A program made the translations under genes and the position numbers. Of a stretch of 64,000 nt of DNA, positions 9,252 through 17,385 are shown in pieces. The DNA is taken from positions 1 through 64,000 of the forward strand of contig CAMVLT010000005.1 of assembly GCA_947168395.1 (NCBI GenBank). Reading direction: 5' to 3'. The notes under the pieces are model-generated. The model saw nothing but the letters and a program-made list of their open reading frames with translations. It did no database searches and was not told the origin of the DNA. Source of the stretch: an uncultured Prevotellaceae bacterium. GTDB taxonomy: Bacteria > Bacteroidota > Bacteroidia > Bacteroidales > Bacteroidaceae. Each line of letters opens with the position of its first letter. Within the stretch, counting starts at the first letter, position 1.

Positions 9252-9284
9252 CAATTGATAATTGATAATTGATAATTGATAATT
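9252..9284. repeat. ATTGATA tandem spacer repeat
   Basis: The gap after susD is built of about four ATTGATA units. It belongs to the AATTGATAATTGACAATT spacer family also seen at 2489-2512, 14732-14760 and 55210-55238. Confidence 0.75.
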
Positions 9285-9290
9285 AAAGTT

Positions 9291-10211
9291 ATGAAGCTAT
9301 TTAAATTAACATACGGACTGATGGCTGCTTCGATGCTCATGCTGGCATCGTGCAACATCAACGACTATCCTGAGTTCGACAATGCTGATGCCTTCGTGGC
9401 CATTCAGCAGACCTCGGCTTCGATATCCGAGACGGGCGACACGCTGTCGATTCCTGTCATGCTTACTTCGTTAGGCGGATTGCAGGGCTCGGTAGATTTC
9501 GAAATCACGCCCGACTCCGTGGCTGGTGCAAAGGAGGGTGTTCACTTCACCGTCATCAATGCCAGCAAGACCCTCACCTTCACGCCTGACCAGCCCACAC
9601 AGGAAATCAAGCTGAAGATTATCGACAACGATGAGTTTGGCGGCGATGTCAAGATGAACGTTAAGCTGGTCAATGCTCAGGGCGTACAGCTTGGAGCCAA
9701 CAAGATTTGTCAGGTGACCATTGAGGACGATGAGCATCCGTTGTCGTTTATCCTTGGAACGCTCAATGCTAAGGGTATTTCTTACTTCAACGATGAACAG
9801 GAATGGGAAGTTACATTTGCTAAGGATGCTGACGACCTGTCTAAGGTTTGGATTTATAACCTCGTTCCTGGTGGTTCTAGCTCGACGTCACCTGTCTATG
9901 GTATTGTCAATGAGGAGAAGACAGAAATTCATATTCCTGTTGGTCAGGAGATAGCCAAGAGTAGCTCTTATCCTAAGATTCTGCTCGAGGGCTTCTATGG
10001 TGACCACTCTGCCTTTGGTATTGAAGACGAACACACCACCGACGGTGAAGAGGATATTCCCAATGGTGGGTTCATCACGGGCCTGATTGCAGCAGACGGT
10101 ACTATTACCCTCATCGACTGGTTCGGCTCACATGTCTACTCAGATGATGCTGCTACGGCAAGTGCCGGCTGGTATAACATCCTTGAGACGGGTATTGTCT
10201 TGAAGAAATAA
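9291..10211 (+). CDS. Calx-beta-like lipoprotein of the SusCD locus
   Basis: This 306-aa lipoprotein is in the SusE/SusF position of the operon. The signal peptide ends in LASC (Cys about 19). Residues about 40-155 look like a Calx-beta domain (SISETGDTLSIPVMLTSLGG, GVHFTVINASKTLTFTPDQ, KLKIIDNDEFGG, CQVTIEDDEHP), a fold common in surface adhesins. The rest is beta-rich without a family I recognise. The ATG at 9291 follows AAAGTT; an alternative start five codons upstream lies in the spacer repeat. It probably binds substrate at the cell surface; this is inferred from position. Confidence 0.85.
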   Translation: MKLFKLTYGLMAASMLMLASCNINDYPEFDNADAFVAIQQTSASISETGDTLSIPVMLTSLGGLQGSVDFEITPDSVAGAKEGVHFTVINASKTLTFTPDQPTQEIKLKIIDNDEFGGDVKMNVKLVNAQGVQLGANKICQVTIEDDEHPLSFILGTLNAKGISYFNDEQEWEVTFAKDADDLSKVWIYNLVPGGSSSTSPVYGIVNEEKTEIHIPVGQEIAKSSSYPKILLEGFYGDHSAFGIEDEHTTDGEEDIPNGGFITGLIAADGTITLIDWFGSHVYSDDAATASAGWYNILETGIVLKK

Positions 10212-10236
10212 TTAATCATTAATAACTTGAAGAATT

Positions 10237-11853
10237 ATGAAGAAACTGATATATAGTTTAGCAATGGTTCTCGTAGGGTTGGCCAGCTGTACATCGTTCG
10301 ACGACCCCACGACTGAGAACTACGGTGCTGCCCCTGGCATTGATATCAACATCACGCCCGGCGCACAGACCGACTCGGCCTTCACCGTTACGATTACTCC
10401 TCAGGCCGGGGCTCTCTATTATGCATACATCATCGACCAGAACGACGAGGCCGAGCATCTTGACTCAGCCACGCTCTACAAGGGTGGTTATGGTAATACC
10501 GTCGTGAAGGTTGCAGACCAGCCCACCACGACTATCACCATCGACAATGCTACCCCCAACACCACCTATCAGGTGTATGCTGTAGCCGGTAGCGACAAGG
10601 GTATCGTTGGCAACGTGGTGGTGAAGAGTATTACCACGACAGACAAGTTCCAGCCGGGTCCGAAGACCATCGATCGCGATGCCGACAATGCTGCCCTGAC
10701 GCTGAGCTTCAGCGAAGCCATCAAGCGTGGTGAAGGTGCCGTGACGGCTAAGTACTACAAAGAGTGGGACATCACGAACCCCGTCGACGTCCCTGCTGAG
10801 GACATCACCGTTGAGGTGAGTGGCAATGCTGCGACCTTCGCTGCTGCCAACATTCCTGCCGGTGCTTACCTCTGCTTCTCGTATGCAGCTGGTGCCTTCA
10901 CCGACATGACTGGCAATCCCTGCAAACCCCTGATCAGTGAGCTGAACATGAATACCGGTAAGTTCACGAATGCTTACGTTCACGTGACCAATAAGCCTTT
11001 CGATATTACGGACGCTTACGTGGCTCCCACCAGCGGCACACCTGTTGGTGACTGGGAGGCTTTCAGAGGTACTGTTACCTTCCCTTATGACATCTTCCGC
11101 AACGACGAGACTGTAGAGAAGGGTGACGTGCAGGTTGTGTATGTCAATGATAACCGTGAGATAGCCTACAATCTGGAGGCTAACCAGTGGGCTGTTGAGG
11201 GCAACAAGCTCACCTTCGTACTGCCTGTAGAACCTGCTATTGGCGACATGATCGAGTTCACCATCGTTGAAGGTGCTATTGCCGATGTCTATGGCAACGT
11301 CAATAATGAGTACTCTTCCGCAGAAATTGAACTGGAATATGTAGGCTTTATTGCTACGAAGGACATGGTTCTTGGAAGCTTCGATTATTTGGCTACTGTC
11401 AAAGGTGAAACTTACAATTTGGGTACTTTCTCTATCGTCGAGAATCCTGAGGCAGAGAATGGCTTGATTCTGAAAGATTTCTATTTGGAAGGCTCACAGG
11501 TTCCTGCTACAATGGATCTTGCTACGAATAAGATTTTTGTCGAGCATTTGGCATACATTGGTGATGAGGATGAAGTGGAGGAAGATGGCACGAAGACTAC
11601 TTACTCCATTTACACATACGATACCTCAGGCAATAAGAATGCACCTGTCAACATTAACTCCGACGGTACATTGACTTCTGATGCTCTGGTTTTGGTAGGT
11701 ACTCCTAATGGTAGTGACCTGTATTTCTGGGTGAACGCCTCTGAGACAGTGTTCCAGCGTCCTGTTGCTGCTGCCCGTGGTGCTAAAGCCAAGAAGCACA
11801 CTTCAAAGAAGGGTAAGAAGCTCAACGTGAAGCTGTCCAATCTTCGCAAGTAA
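10237..11853 (+). CDS. Ig-like-domain lipoprotein of the SusCD locus
   Basis: This 538-aa lipoprotein has lipobox LASC. The N-terminal part (about 30-130) resembles a fibronectin-type-III fold (ALYYAYIIDQNDEAEH, TTYQVYAVAGSDKGIVGN). Next is an SbsA-like bacterial Ig domain (about 140-240, ALTLSFSEAIKRGEGAV), probably a second one at 245-370, then a C-terminal beta domain. The last ~31 residues are strikingly basic (12 Lys/Arg), ending KLSNLRK, which is odd for a surface lipoprotein and could contact a polyanion such as LPS or sulfated glycan. Probably an accessory binding protein of the locus. Confidence 0.82.
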   Translation: MKKLIYSLAMVLVGLASCTSFDDPTTENYGAAPGIDINITPGAQTDSAFTVTITPQAGALYYAYIIDQNDEAEHLDSATLYKGGYGNTVVKVADQPTTTITIDNATPNTTYQVYAVAGSDKGIVGNVVVKSITTTDKFQPGPKTIDRDADNAALTLSFSEAIKRGEGAVTAKYYKEWDITNPVDVPAEDITVEVSGNAATFAAANIPAGAYLCFSYAAGAFTDMTGNPCKPLISELNMNTGKFTNAYVHVTNKPFDITDAYVAPTSGTPVGDWEAFRGTVTFPYDIFRNDETVEKGDVQVVYVNDNREIAYNLEANQWAVEGNKLTFVLPVEPAIGDMIEFTIVEGAIADVYGNVNNEYSSAEIELEYVGFIATKDMVLGSFDYLATVKGETYNLGTFSIVENPEAENGLILKDFYLEGSQVPATMDLATNKIFVEHLAYIGDEDEVEEDGTKTTYSIYTYDTSGNKNAPVNINSDGTLTSDALVLVGTPNGSDLYFWVNASETVFQRPVAAARGAKAKKHTSKKGKKLNVKLSNLRK

Positions 11854-11865
11854 TTAACCCTCGAT

Positions 11866-11913
11866 AAAGTCCTCTTTCTTCTCTGCCTCGTGCAGGGAGA
11901 AAGGGGGCTTTTT
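11866..11913 (+). terminator. intrinsic terminator or attenuator before the C10 peptidase
   Basis: A long hairpin (AAAG-CCTCTTTC-CTCTGC against GCAGGGA-GAAAGGGG-CTTT, with a few G-U pairs and one bulge) runs directly into CTTTTT. It ends 22 bases before the next ATG, so it may reduce rather than abolish read-through from the SusCD genes. Confidence 0.75.
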
Positions 11914-11935
11914 GGCTTATATTATTTTAGAAAGG

Positions 11936-13513
11936 ATGAAGAAGAAAAAGATTGTTTTGCTTATTGCAGCGCTGCTGCCTCTCGGCATGCAGGCAACTGA
12001 GGTCAGCAAGGAACGTGCCGCAGCTACAGCCAAGGCACTGATGAACGACCGCGTGGAAGGCTTCGAGGGCGAGGTGCAGTCGGTGAAGACCGTCTGGTAC
12101 GAAGGGCAGAAGGCCTACCACGTGGTGCAGTTCGCACCTGCCGGCTGGATGCTCATCTCGGCCGACGACCAGTCGAGTCCCCTCATCGGCTACAGCCCCG
12201 ACAGCGTGTTCCCCGAGGAGAAGGATATGCCCGAGAACATGCAGGGGCTGATGAACTGGTACAGCGACCAGGTGGTGAACAACGCCCGCTACATAGGACC
12301 GCGCCACACGGGATGGGACGAGGCCTCGCGCCCTGCCCAGGCTCGCCGCTATGCCGCCTCTGACAAGGTGGAGCCGCTGATTAAGGTGAAGTGGAACCAG
12401 ACGGGCGTCTATCAGAAGTACTGTCCCAAGACCAACGATGGACAAGCTGTCGTGGGTTGCGTGGCTGTGGGCATGGCCCAGGCCATGAGCGTGGCCCAGT
12501 GGCCCGACCGCCCTGTCGGCAGCTATGGCTATACGCACAACACCTACGGCTCCATCTACGTGGACTTCGATGCTGAGCCCGCCTATAATTGGAGTGCCAT
12601 CCTGAGCGGTGCCAATGGTAGGGACGACGTGGCCCGCCTGCTCTATCATTGTGGTGTGGCTGTTAATATGGACTATGGTGTCGATGGCTCTGGCTCTCAG
12701 ACTTCATATATCGCCAGCGCTTTGATCCGCAATTTCAAGTATCCTCAGTCGGTAAGGTTCTACAATCGCAACGGCTGGAGCGATGAAGACTGGCGCGACT
12801 TGATTATCACGGAGTTGAAGGAGGGACGTGCCGTAGCCTATAGTGGCAGCGACCCCAAGAAGCACTACGGACACTGCTTCAACCTCGACGGCTTCGACGG
12901 CACTTCAGCCTTCCACGTGAACTGGGGCTGGGGTGGCACTGGTAACGACTACTTCCAGCTGAACGGACTGAAGGACGCTAAGATGGACATGAACTACACC
13001 GACGGTCAGGGCATCGTCGTGGGCATCCGTCCGCCGTCCGAGAAGCCCAGCAACATCTACTTGTCGAGCAATACTGTTGCAGCTATGAAGCCTGCCGGTA
13101 CGCCTGTTGGCAAAATCTCTGTGGAGAGTGAGGCCGAGAATCCCACCTACGAGTTCAAGGTGGTGGGCGAGTACAACGTCATCTTCCACACCCACATGCC
13201 TGCTCCCTTCAAGGTGGAGGACGGCTACTTGGTGACCACCGAGGAGTTGTCGATGGAGGATGGTGCCAGCCGCAACATCGAGATTACGGCTACCAACACG
13301 CAGAACAAGGCTTCCGTGACCCGCCACTTCACTATCCACGTCACGGCTACTGATGGCATCAACCTGGTGGAGACCACCCCGACGGTGGTTAATGAAGAGC
13401 ACTACACCCTTTCCGGCATGCGCGTCAGCCGTGCCGACCGCAAGGGCATCAGCATCATCCGTCAGCGCATGAGCGACGGCAGCAGCAAGACGTTTAAAAA
13501 AGTGAAAGAGTAA
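11936..13513 (+). CDS. C10 family cysteine peptidase (streptopain/interpain type), secreted
   Basis: This 525-aa secreted protease precursor has a signal peptide (to about residue 20, MQA) and a Spi-type propeptide (about 22-140, FAPAGWMLISADDQSSPLIGYS). The mature C10 domain has the nucleophile C175 in GCVAVGMAQAM and general-base H313 in HCFNLDG, with HVNWGWGG (about 327-334) completing the active site. The C-terminal ~130 residues contain Ig-like sequence and a tail (YTLSGMRVSRADRKGISIIR) resembling type IX sorting motifs of Prevotella. PorX and PorW are encoded 28 kb downstream. The start at 11936 has AGAAAGG just upstream. It probably supplies peptides to the SusCD pair. Confidence 0.93.
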   Translation: MKKKKIVLLIAALLPLGMQATEVSKERAAATAKALMNDRVEGFEGEVQSVKTVWYEGQKAYHVVQFAPAGWMLISADDQSSPLIGYSPDSVFPEEKDMPENMQGLMNWYSDQVVNNARYIGPRHTGWDEASRPAQARRYAASDKVEPLIKVKWNQTGVYQKYCPKTNDGQAVVGCVAVGMAQAMSVAQWPDRPVGSYGYTHNTYGSIYVDFDAEPAYNWSAILSGANGRDDVARLLYHCGVAVNMDYGVDGSGSQTSYIASALIRNFKYPQSVRFYNRNGWSDEDWRDLIITELKEGRAVAYSGSDPKKHYGHCFNLDGFDGTSAFHVNWGWGGTGNDYFQLNGLKDAKMDMNYTDGQGIVVGIRPPSEKPSNIYLSSNTVAAMKPAGTPVGKISVESEAENPTYEFKVVGEYNVIFHTHMPAPFKVEDGYLVTTEELSMEDGASRNIEITATNTQNKASVTRHFTIHVTATDGINLVETTPTVVNEEHYTLSGMRVSRADRKGISIIRQRMSDGSSKTFKKVKE

Positions 13514-13535
13514 AAAGGTAAAAAAAGTAAAAACG
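13512..13535. repeat. AAAAGGT/AAGTAAAA spacer repeat
   Basis: This is the same spacer family as at 7787-7822. It fills the gap and contains the probable ribosome-binding region of the next gene. Confidence 0.65.
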
Positions 13536-13537
13536 TT

Positions 13538-14254
13538 ATGAGGACAATGAACATGATAATGACAAGGTTGTTAAAGGTAGTTTTACCTTTTTGCCTTTTT
13601 GCCTTTTTACCTTTGCACGTGAGTGCTCAGAAGTTTGAACCCAACACGAAGTGGCCTTACGTGTACGAGAACTTCACGCCTGGTACTATCTACTTCGAGG
13701 GTAACGAGAAGTCGTCGGCCGACCTGAACATCCATTTGTGGGGCAACGTGCTCCACTACGTCAAGGGCGACGGACGTATCTACCAGAGCGATGACAAAAA
13801 GGTAATCCGAGTGGAGATAGGCAGCGACGCCTACATCTTTAGCGACCACAAGCTGGTGCAAATCATCGCCAACGAAGGTACCAACCTGTTGGTGAAGCTG
13901 ACGAAGGGCGACTTCGACGCCATGCGTTCCAGCGGCGGCGGTGCCTACGGCTCCAGCCTGAATTCGTCGGCCACCCGCGATTTGTCTTCCTTAGGCTTCG
14001 ACCTCGGCGGCATGGACCACCCTGAGTTGGGCCTGATGCTGCAGGAGAAGAAGGAAGGCCGCGTGATACCCATCGTGGAACAGTACTTCTTCGTCATCGG
14101 CGGTCAGCAGGTAGAGGCAACGAAGAAGGGTGTCGAGAAGTTTGTTGGCGATGCCAAAGCCGATGCCCTCAAGCGGTTCCTCAAGGACAATAAGACGAAG
14201 TGGAAGAAAGAGGACTCGCTGAAGCAGCTGCTCCAGTTCCTCGGAGGGCTATAG
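13538..14254 (+). CDS. exported protein of unknown function
   Basis: This is a 238-aa protein with a cleavable signal peptide (to about residue 30, HVSA-Q). The hydrophobic core VLPFCLFAFLPL is encoded by a run of TACCTTTTTGCC words, the complement of the AAGGTAAAAA spacer repeat. The mature part begins KFEPNTKWPYVYENFTPGTIYF and has no domain I recognise. A Gly/Ser linker at about 128-145 separates two halves, and the C-terminus is Lys-rich. It follows the C10 peptidase by 24 bases and may belong to the same transcript. Alternative ATGs exist at 13547 and 13553. Confidence 0.75.
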   Translation: MRTMNMIMTRLLKVVLPFCLFAFLPLHVSAQKFEPNTKWPYVYENFTPGTIYFEGNEKSSADLNIHLWGNVLHYVKGDGRIYQSDDKKVIRVEIGSDAYIFSDHKLVQIIANEGTNLLVKLTKGDFDAMRSSGGGAYGSSLNSSATRDLSSLGFDLGGMDHPELGLMLQEKKEGRVIPIVEQYFFVIGGQQVEATKKGVEKFVGDAKADALKRFLKDNKTKWKKEDSLKQLLQFLGGL

Positions 14255-14267
14255 TGCCCATAATCCC

Positions 14268-14711
14268 CTACCGCCTCTGGCGGAAAAATTCTTGCATCAG
14301 CTGGCGGCATTCCTCCTCAAGGATGCCGCCAGTTGCGTTTGTCTTGGGGTGCAGGGCACGTGGGGCGTACTCATGATAGCCCCGCTTAGGGTCGTCGCAG
14401 CCGTAGACGATACGGGGAATCTGTGACCAGCCCAGGGCACCGGCACACATGGCACATGGCTCCACGGTGACATAGAGCGTGCAGTCGGTTAGGTACTTGC
14501 CGCCTAAGGTGTTGGCGGCGGCGGTGATAGCCTGCATTTCGGCATGGGCGGTGACGTCGCAGAGCGTCTCGGTCAGGTTATGGCTGCGGGCCACCACGCG
14601 GTCGCGGCATACCACGACGGCTCCGATGGGAATCTCACCCTCGTTCATCGCCCGACGGGCCTCGTCCAGAGCCATCCGCATATACTTCTCGTCCTTCTCT
14701 TGTTGTTCCAT
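14268..14711 (-). CDS. tadA: tRNA-specific adenosine deaminase
   Basis: This enzyme deaminates A34 to inosine in the tRNA-Arg(ACG) anticodon. It has 147 aa with the zinc motif HAEMQAI (His ligand and catalytic Glu) and PCAMCAGAL (two Cys ligands). The family also includes guanine deaminases, but RIVYGCDDPKRG and the tail GGILEEECRQLMQEFFRQRR fit TadA. The start at 14711 is chosen over an upstream in-frame ATG lying in the AT-rich spacer repeat. A TATATTTGC promoter ends 3 bases before this ATG. It is divergent from birA and convergent with the gene ending at 14254. Confidence 0.93.
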   Translation of the reverse strand: MEQQEKDEKYMRMALDEARRAMNEGEIPIGAVVVCRDRVVARSHNLTETLCDVTAHAEMQAITAAANTLGGKYLTDCTLYVTVEPCAMCAGALGWSQIPRIVYGCDDPKRGYHEYAPRALHPKTNATGGILEEECRQLMQEFFRQRR

Positions 14712-14714
14712 GCT

Positions 14715-14723
14715 GCAAATATA
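14715..14723 (-). promoter_or_regulatory. -7 promoter element of tadA
   Basis: TATATTTGC on the minus strand lies 3 bases from the tadA ATG. Confidence 0.55.
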
Positions 14724-14731
14724 GAAAATAA

Positions 14732-14760
14732 TTATCAATTATCAATTGTCAATTGTCAAT
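14732..14760. repeat. AATTGTCAATTATCAATT spacer repeat in the tadA-birA divergent region
   Basis: Alternating CAATTGTC and AATTATC words fill the space between two divergent, probably leaderless promoters. Confidence 0.7.
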
Positions 14761-14767
14761 TATTTCG

Positions 14768-14776
14768 TATCTTTGC
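14768..14776 (+). promoter_or_regulatory. -7 promoter element of birA
   Basis: TATCTTTGC ends 3 bases before the birA ATG at 14780. With the tadA element it gives back-to-back near-leaderless promoters. Confidence 0.6.
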
Positions 14777-14779
14777 ACC

Positions 14780-15478
14780 ATGAAGTGGAAAATTGTGCAT
14801 ATTGACGAGACGGAATCCACGAACCAATGGCTGAAAGAGCACGGCGAGGACGATATGGTGGTCGTTGCCGACTACCAGACGGCGGGTCGCGGCTGCGGCA
14901 CCAACACGTGGGAGTCGGAGCGCGGACAGAACCTGCTGTTCTCGGTGCTGCTGCATCCGAAACAGGTCGTGGCCAGCCGGCAGTTCCACATCTCGATGGC
15001 GGTGTCGGTGGCTATATGCGAGGCCGTGGAGCAATTCATTGGCGACGTCAGCATCAAGTGGCCCAACGACATCTACTGGCGCGACGGCAAGCTTGGCGGC
15101 ATCCTGATAGAGCACACGCTTCAGGGCAGCGGCATCAAGGACAGCATCATCGGCGTGGGACTGAATGTCAATCAGCGGCAGTTCACGAGCGACGCACCCA
15201 ATCCGGTGTCGCTGTGGCAGATTTGCGGCCAGACGACCGACCGTCGCCTGCTGTTAGAGGACATCCTGCAGCGCTTCGGACGGTTGATGGACGCAGACGT
15301 GCGCAGTGGCTATATGTCGAGGCTCTACCGCCGCAAGGGGTTCCATCCGTATGTAGACTGCAACGGGGCCTTCATGGCGCAGATAGCGGCCATCGAGGAC
15401 GACGGGCGCATAGTATTGGCCGACGAGGACGGCCGTCAACGGACGTATGCCTTCAAGGAAGTTCAATTTATTATATAA
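14780..15478 (+). CDS. birA: biotin--[acetyl-CoA-carboxylase] ligase
   Basis: This 232-aa enzyme activates biotin with ATP and transfers it to the carrier protein of acyl-CoA carboxylases. Class I architecture: only the catalytic and C-terminal domains, no DNA-binding HTH, so it is not a repressor. Motifs are TNQWLKE, QTAGRGCGTNTW (biotinyl-AMP loop), SIKWPNDIYW, KLGGILIE and GVGLNVNQ. The ATG at 14780 coincides with the end of the promoter motif. pyrH follows after 15 bases, so the two are probably cotranscribed. Confidence 0.95.
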   Translation: MKWKIVHIDETESTNQWLKEHGEDDMVVVADYQTAGRGCGTNTWESERGQNLLFSVLLHPKQVVASRQFHISMAVSVAICEAVEQFIGDVSIKWPNDIYWRDGKLGGILIEHTLQGSGIKDSIIGVGLNVNQRQFTSDAPNPVSLWQICGQTTDRRLLLEDILQRFGRLMDADVRSGYMSRLYRRKGFHPYVDCNGAFMAQIAAIEDDGRIVLADEDGRQRTYAFKEVQFII

Positions 15479-15493
15479 ACAAGGATAAATAGT

Positions 15494-16204
15494 ATGGCAA
15501 GATTCAAGAGAATTCTATTGAAGCTCTCGGGCGAGAGCCTGATGGGAAAGCAAGGCTACGGCATCGACCCGGAGCGCCTGAGTGATTATGCAAAGCAAAT
15601 AAAGGAGGTCAGCGAGATGGGTGTGCAGATAGGCATTGTCATCGGCGGCGGCAACATCTTTCGTGGGTTGAGCGGCTCGCAGAAGGGCTTCGACCGCGTG
15701 AAGGGCGACCAGATGGGCATGTGCGCTACCGTCATCAACTCGTTGGCACTCTCGTCGGCACTCGGTGCCGTGGGCGTGAAGAACAAGGTGCTGACGGCCA
15801 TCCGCATGGAGCCTATCGGCGAGTTCTACACCAAGTGGAAGGCCATCGAGGCCATGGAGCAGGGCTACGTCTGCATCTTCTCAGCCGGCACCGGCTCTCC
15901 CTACTTCACAACCGATACGGGCAGCAGCCTGCGCGGCATCGAGATTGAGGCCGACGTGATGCTGAAAGGTACGCGCGTGGACGGTGTCTATACCGCTGAC
16001 CCCGAGAAGGACCCGACGGCTACGAAGTTTGACGCGATTACCTACAAGGAAGTGCTGGCTCGCGGTCTGAAGGTGATGGACCTGACCGCCATCTGCATGT
16101 GTCAGGACAACAACCTGCCCATCTATGTCTTCAACATGGACGTCGTGGGAAATCTGAAGAAGGTGATGGATGGCGAGGAGATTGGTACGCTGGTGCATAA
16201 TTGA
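15494..16204 (+). CDS. pyrH: UMP kinase
   Basis: This 236-aa hexameric bacterial UMP kinase converts UMP to UDP in pyrimidine synthesis. It is of the amino-acid-kinase fold: KRILLKLSGESLMG (Lys and Gly-rich phosphate loop), IGIVIGGGNIFRG, DQMGMCATVINSLAL, TGSPYFTTDT (UMP binding) and DGVYTADPEKDP. Length and motifs are complete. It is downstream of birA on the same strand and convergent with the DUF4834 gene. Confidence 0.97.
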   Translation: MARFKRILLKLSGESLMGKQGYGIDPERLSDYAKQIKEVSEMGVQIGIVIGGGNIFRGLSGSQKGFDRVKGDQMGMCATVINSLALSSALGAVGVKNKVLTAIRMEPIGEFYTKWKAIEAMEQGYVCIFSAGTGSPYFTTDTGSSLRGIEIEADVMLKGTRVDGVYTADPEKDPTATKFDAITYKEVLARGLKVMDLTAICMCQDNNLPIYVFNMDVVGNLKKVMDGEEIGTLVHN

Positions 16205-16212
16205 TAGAATTG

Positions 16213-16620
16213 TCAATTGGCAATTTCAGTAAACTCGACGTACTCACCTTCGTTGTCGTCGAAAATCTTGCGGTCGGCTTTCTTGTCGGCACGGCCGTCG
16301 ATAATTGTTACCCCACTGCCTGTCTCCACCGTGCGACGGGTAGTGGTTTCTTTTTGGGGCTTTTTCTGCTTTGGCTTTTCTTCTTCGGCACTTTTGAAGT
16401 AGTCGTCCTTGAACTTGGGAGCCTCTTCCTCCTTGTAATAATACTTGTTGGAGGTACGCTTGAAATAAGCATCCTCCTCGGCCATCTTTCGGGCGGCACG
16501 CTCATCGGCGGCCTTTTTCAGTATCTTCTTGAATTCGCGTACTTTCTCGTGAAACCAGATAGCCAGCACGATGGCGATGAATAGTATGACACATAGGATA
16601 ATCGTCAGGATGCTTTTCAT
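16213..16620 (-). CDS. DUF4834-like small membrane protein
   Basis: This is a 135-aa protein with one N-terminal membrane helix (about 3-25, SILTIILCVILFIAIVLAIW) followed by a charged, Lys/Glu-rich, Tyr-containing tail (NKYYYKEEEAPKFKDDYF) and a C-terminal DNEGEYVEFTEI. This layout fits the Bacteroidota DUF4834 family; function unknown. The start at 16620 is chosen because the hydrophobic helix begins there. It is 13 bases downstream of pssA and probably in the psd-pssA transcript. Confidence 0.78.
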   Translation of the reverse strand: MKSILTIILCVILFIAIVLAIWFHEKVREFKKILKKAADERAARKMAEEDAYFKRTSNKYYYKEEEAPKFKDDYFKSAEEEKPKQKKPQKETTTRRTVETGSGVTIIDGRADKKADRKIFDDNEGEYVEFTEIAN

Positions 16621-16633
16621 AAAGCGTGTTGAT

Positions 16634-17329
16634 TTAGGAATGATGAGTGTTTGTGATGACGGATAGTAGTACGTACCAGGCGATGATGACGGCAATGCCG
16701 CTGATGCCGAGCAGCCAGAGCAGGGGGATGCACGTCAGTAGGAATATGTATTTCACTTCGTTGCCCTTCCAGCCCCACGTCTTGAACTTCAGGGCAAACA
16801 TGGGAATCTCGCTGATGAGCAGGTAACAGCTGATAGGTATAAGTGCCAATATGATGTAAAGCCAAAAGTTGGGAATCGAATAAGGCTCAAACCAAGTCCC
16901 AAAATCGAGTCTCCAAATCAGCGCCCCCCAGAATAGGGCGTTGGCAGGCGTGGGCAGTCCAATGAATCCTAAGGCCTGACGTTCGTCGAGGTTGAACTTG
17001 GCCAGACGCAGGGCTGAGAAGGCTGCAATAAGGAAAGCCAGGAAGGGAACAAACGGCAGGTGAATGTGGAAAGAGCAAAGGTAGCTGAAGACGATGGCTG
17101 AGGGTGCAAAGCCGAAGGTGATGTCGTCGGCCAGCGAGTCGAGTTCCTTGCCGATGGGCGATGACACGTGCAGCAGGCGGGCCGTCATGCCGTCGAAGAA
17201 GTCGAACACGGCTCCGATGACGATAAACAGCAGCGCCATCGGGTAGTCGGCCATAAAAGCGTAATAGGTAGCTATGCACCCCGATATCAGGTTGCAGCAG
17301 GTTATCGTATTTGGAATGTGCTTCTTCAT
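16634..17329 (-). CDS. pssA: CDP-diacylglycerol--serine O-phosphatidyltransferase
   Basis: This enzyme makes phosphatidylserine from CDP-diacylglycerol and serine in the inner membrane. The CDP-alcohol phosphatidyltransferase signature DG-x2-AR-x8-G-x3-D-x3-D is perfect (DGMTAR...GKELDSLAD, about residues 46-68). The protein is 231 aa with six or so membrane helices. The next enzyme of the pathway, psd, is encoded immediately upstream on the same strand, so the pair makes phosphatidylethanolamine. The gap to psd holds a TTCACTTTTCAC spacer repeat. Confidence 0.94.
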   Translation of the reverse strand: MKKHIPNTITCCNLISGCIATYYAFMADYPMALLFIVIGAVFDFFDGMTARLLHVSSPIGKELDSLADDITFGFAPSAIVFSYLCSFHIHLPFVPFLAFLIAAFSALRLAKFNLDERQALGFIGLPTPANALFWGALIWRLDFGTWFEPYSIPNFWLYIILALIPISCYLLISEIPMFALKFKTWGWKGNEVKYIFLLTCIPLLWLLGISGIAVIIAWYVLLSVITNTHHS

Positions 17330-17348
17330 CTTCTGAGCGGTAGCAAAT

Positions 17349-17385
17349 TATTCACTTTTCACTCTTCACTTTTCACTTTTCACTT
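17349..17385. repeat. TTCACTTTTCAC spacer repeat
   Basis: Four or so units of CACTTTT/CACTCTT fill the psd-pssA gap. The complement (GTGAAAAGTGAAAGG) recurs at 54671-54705 and in part at 723-737. Confidence 0.65.
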
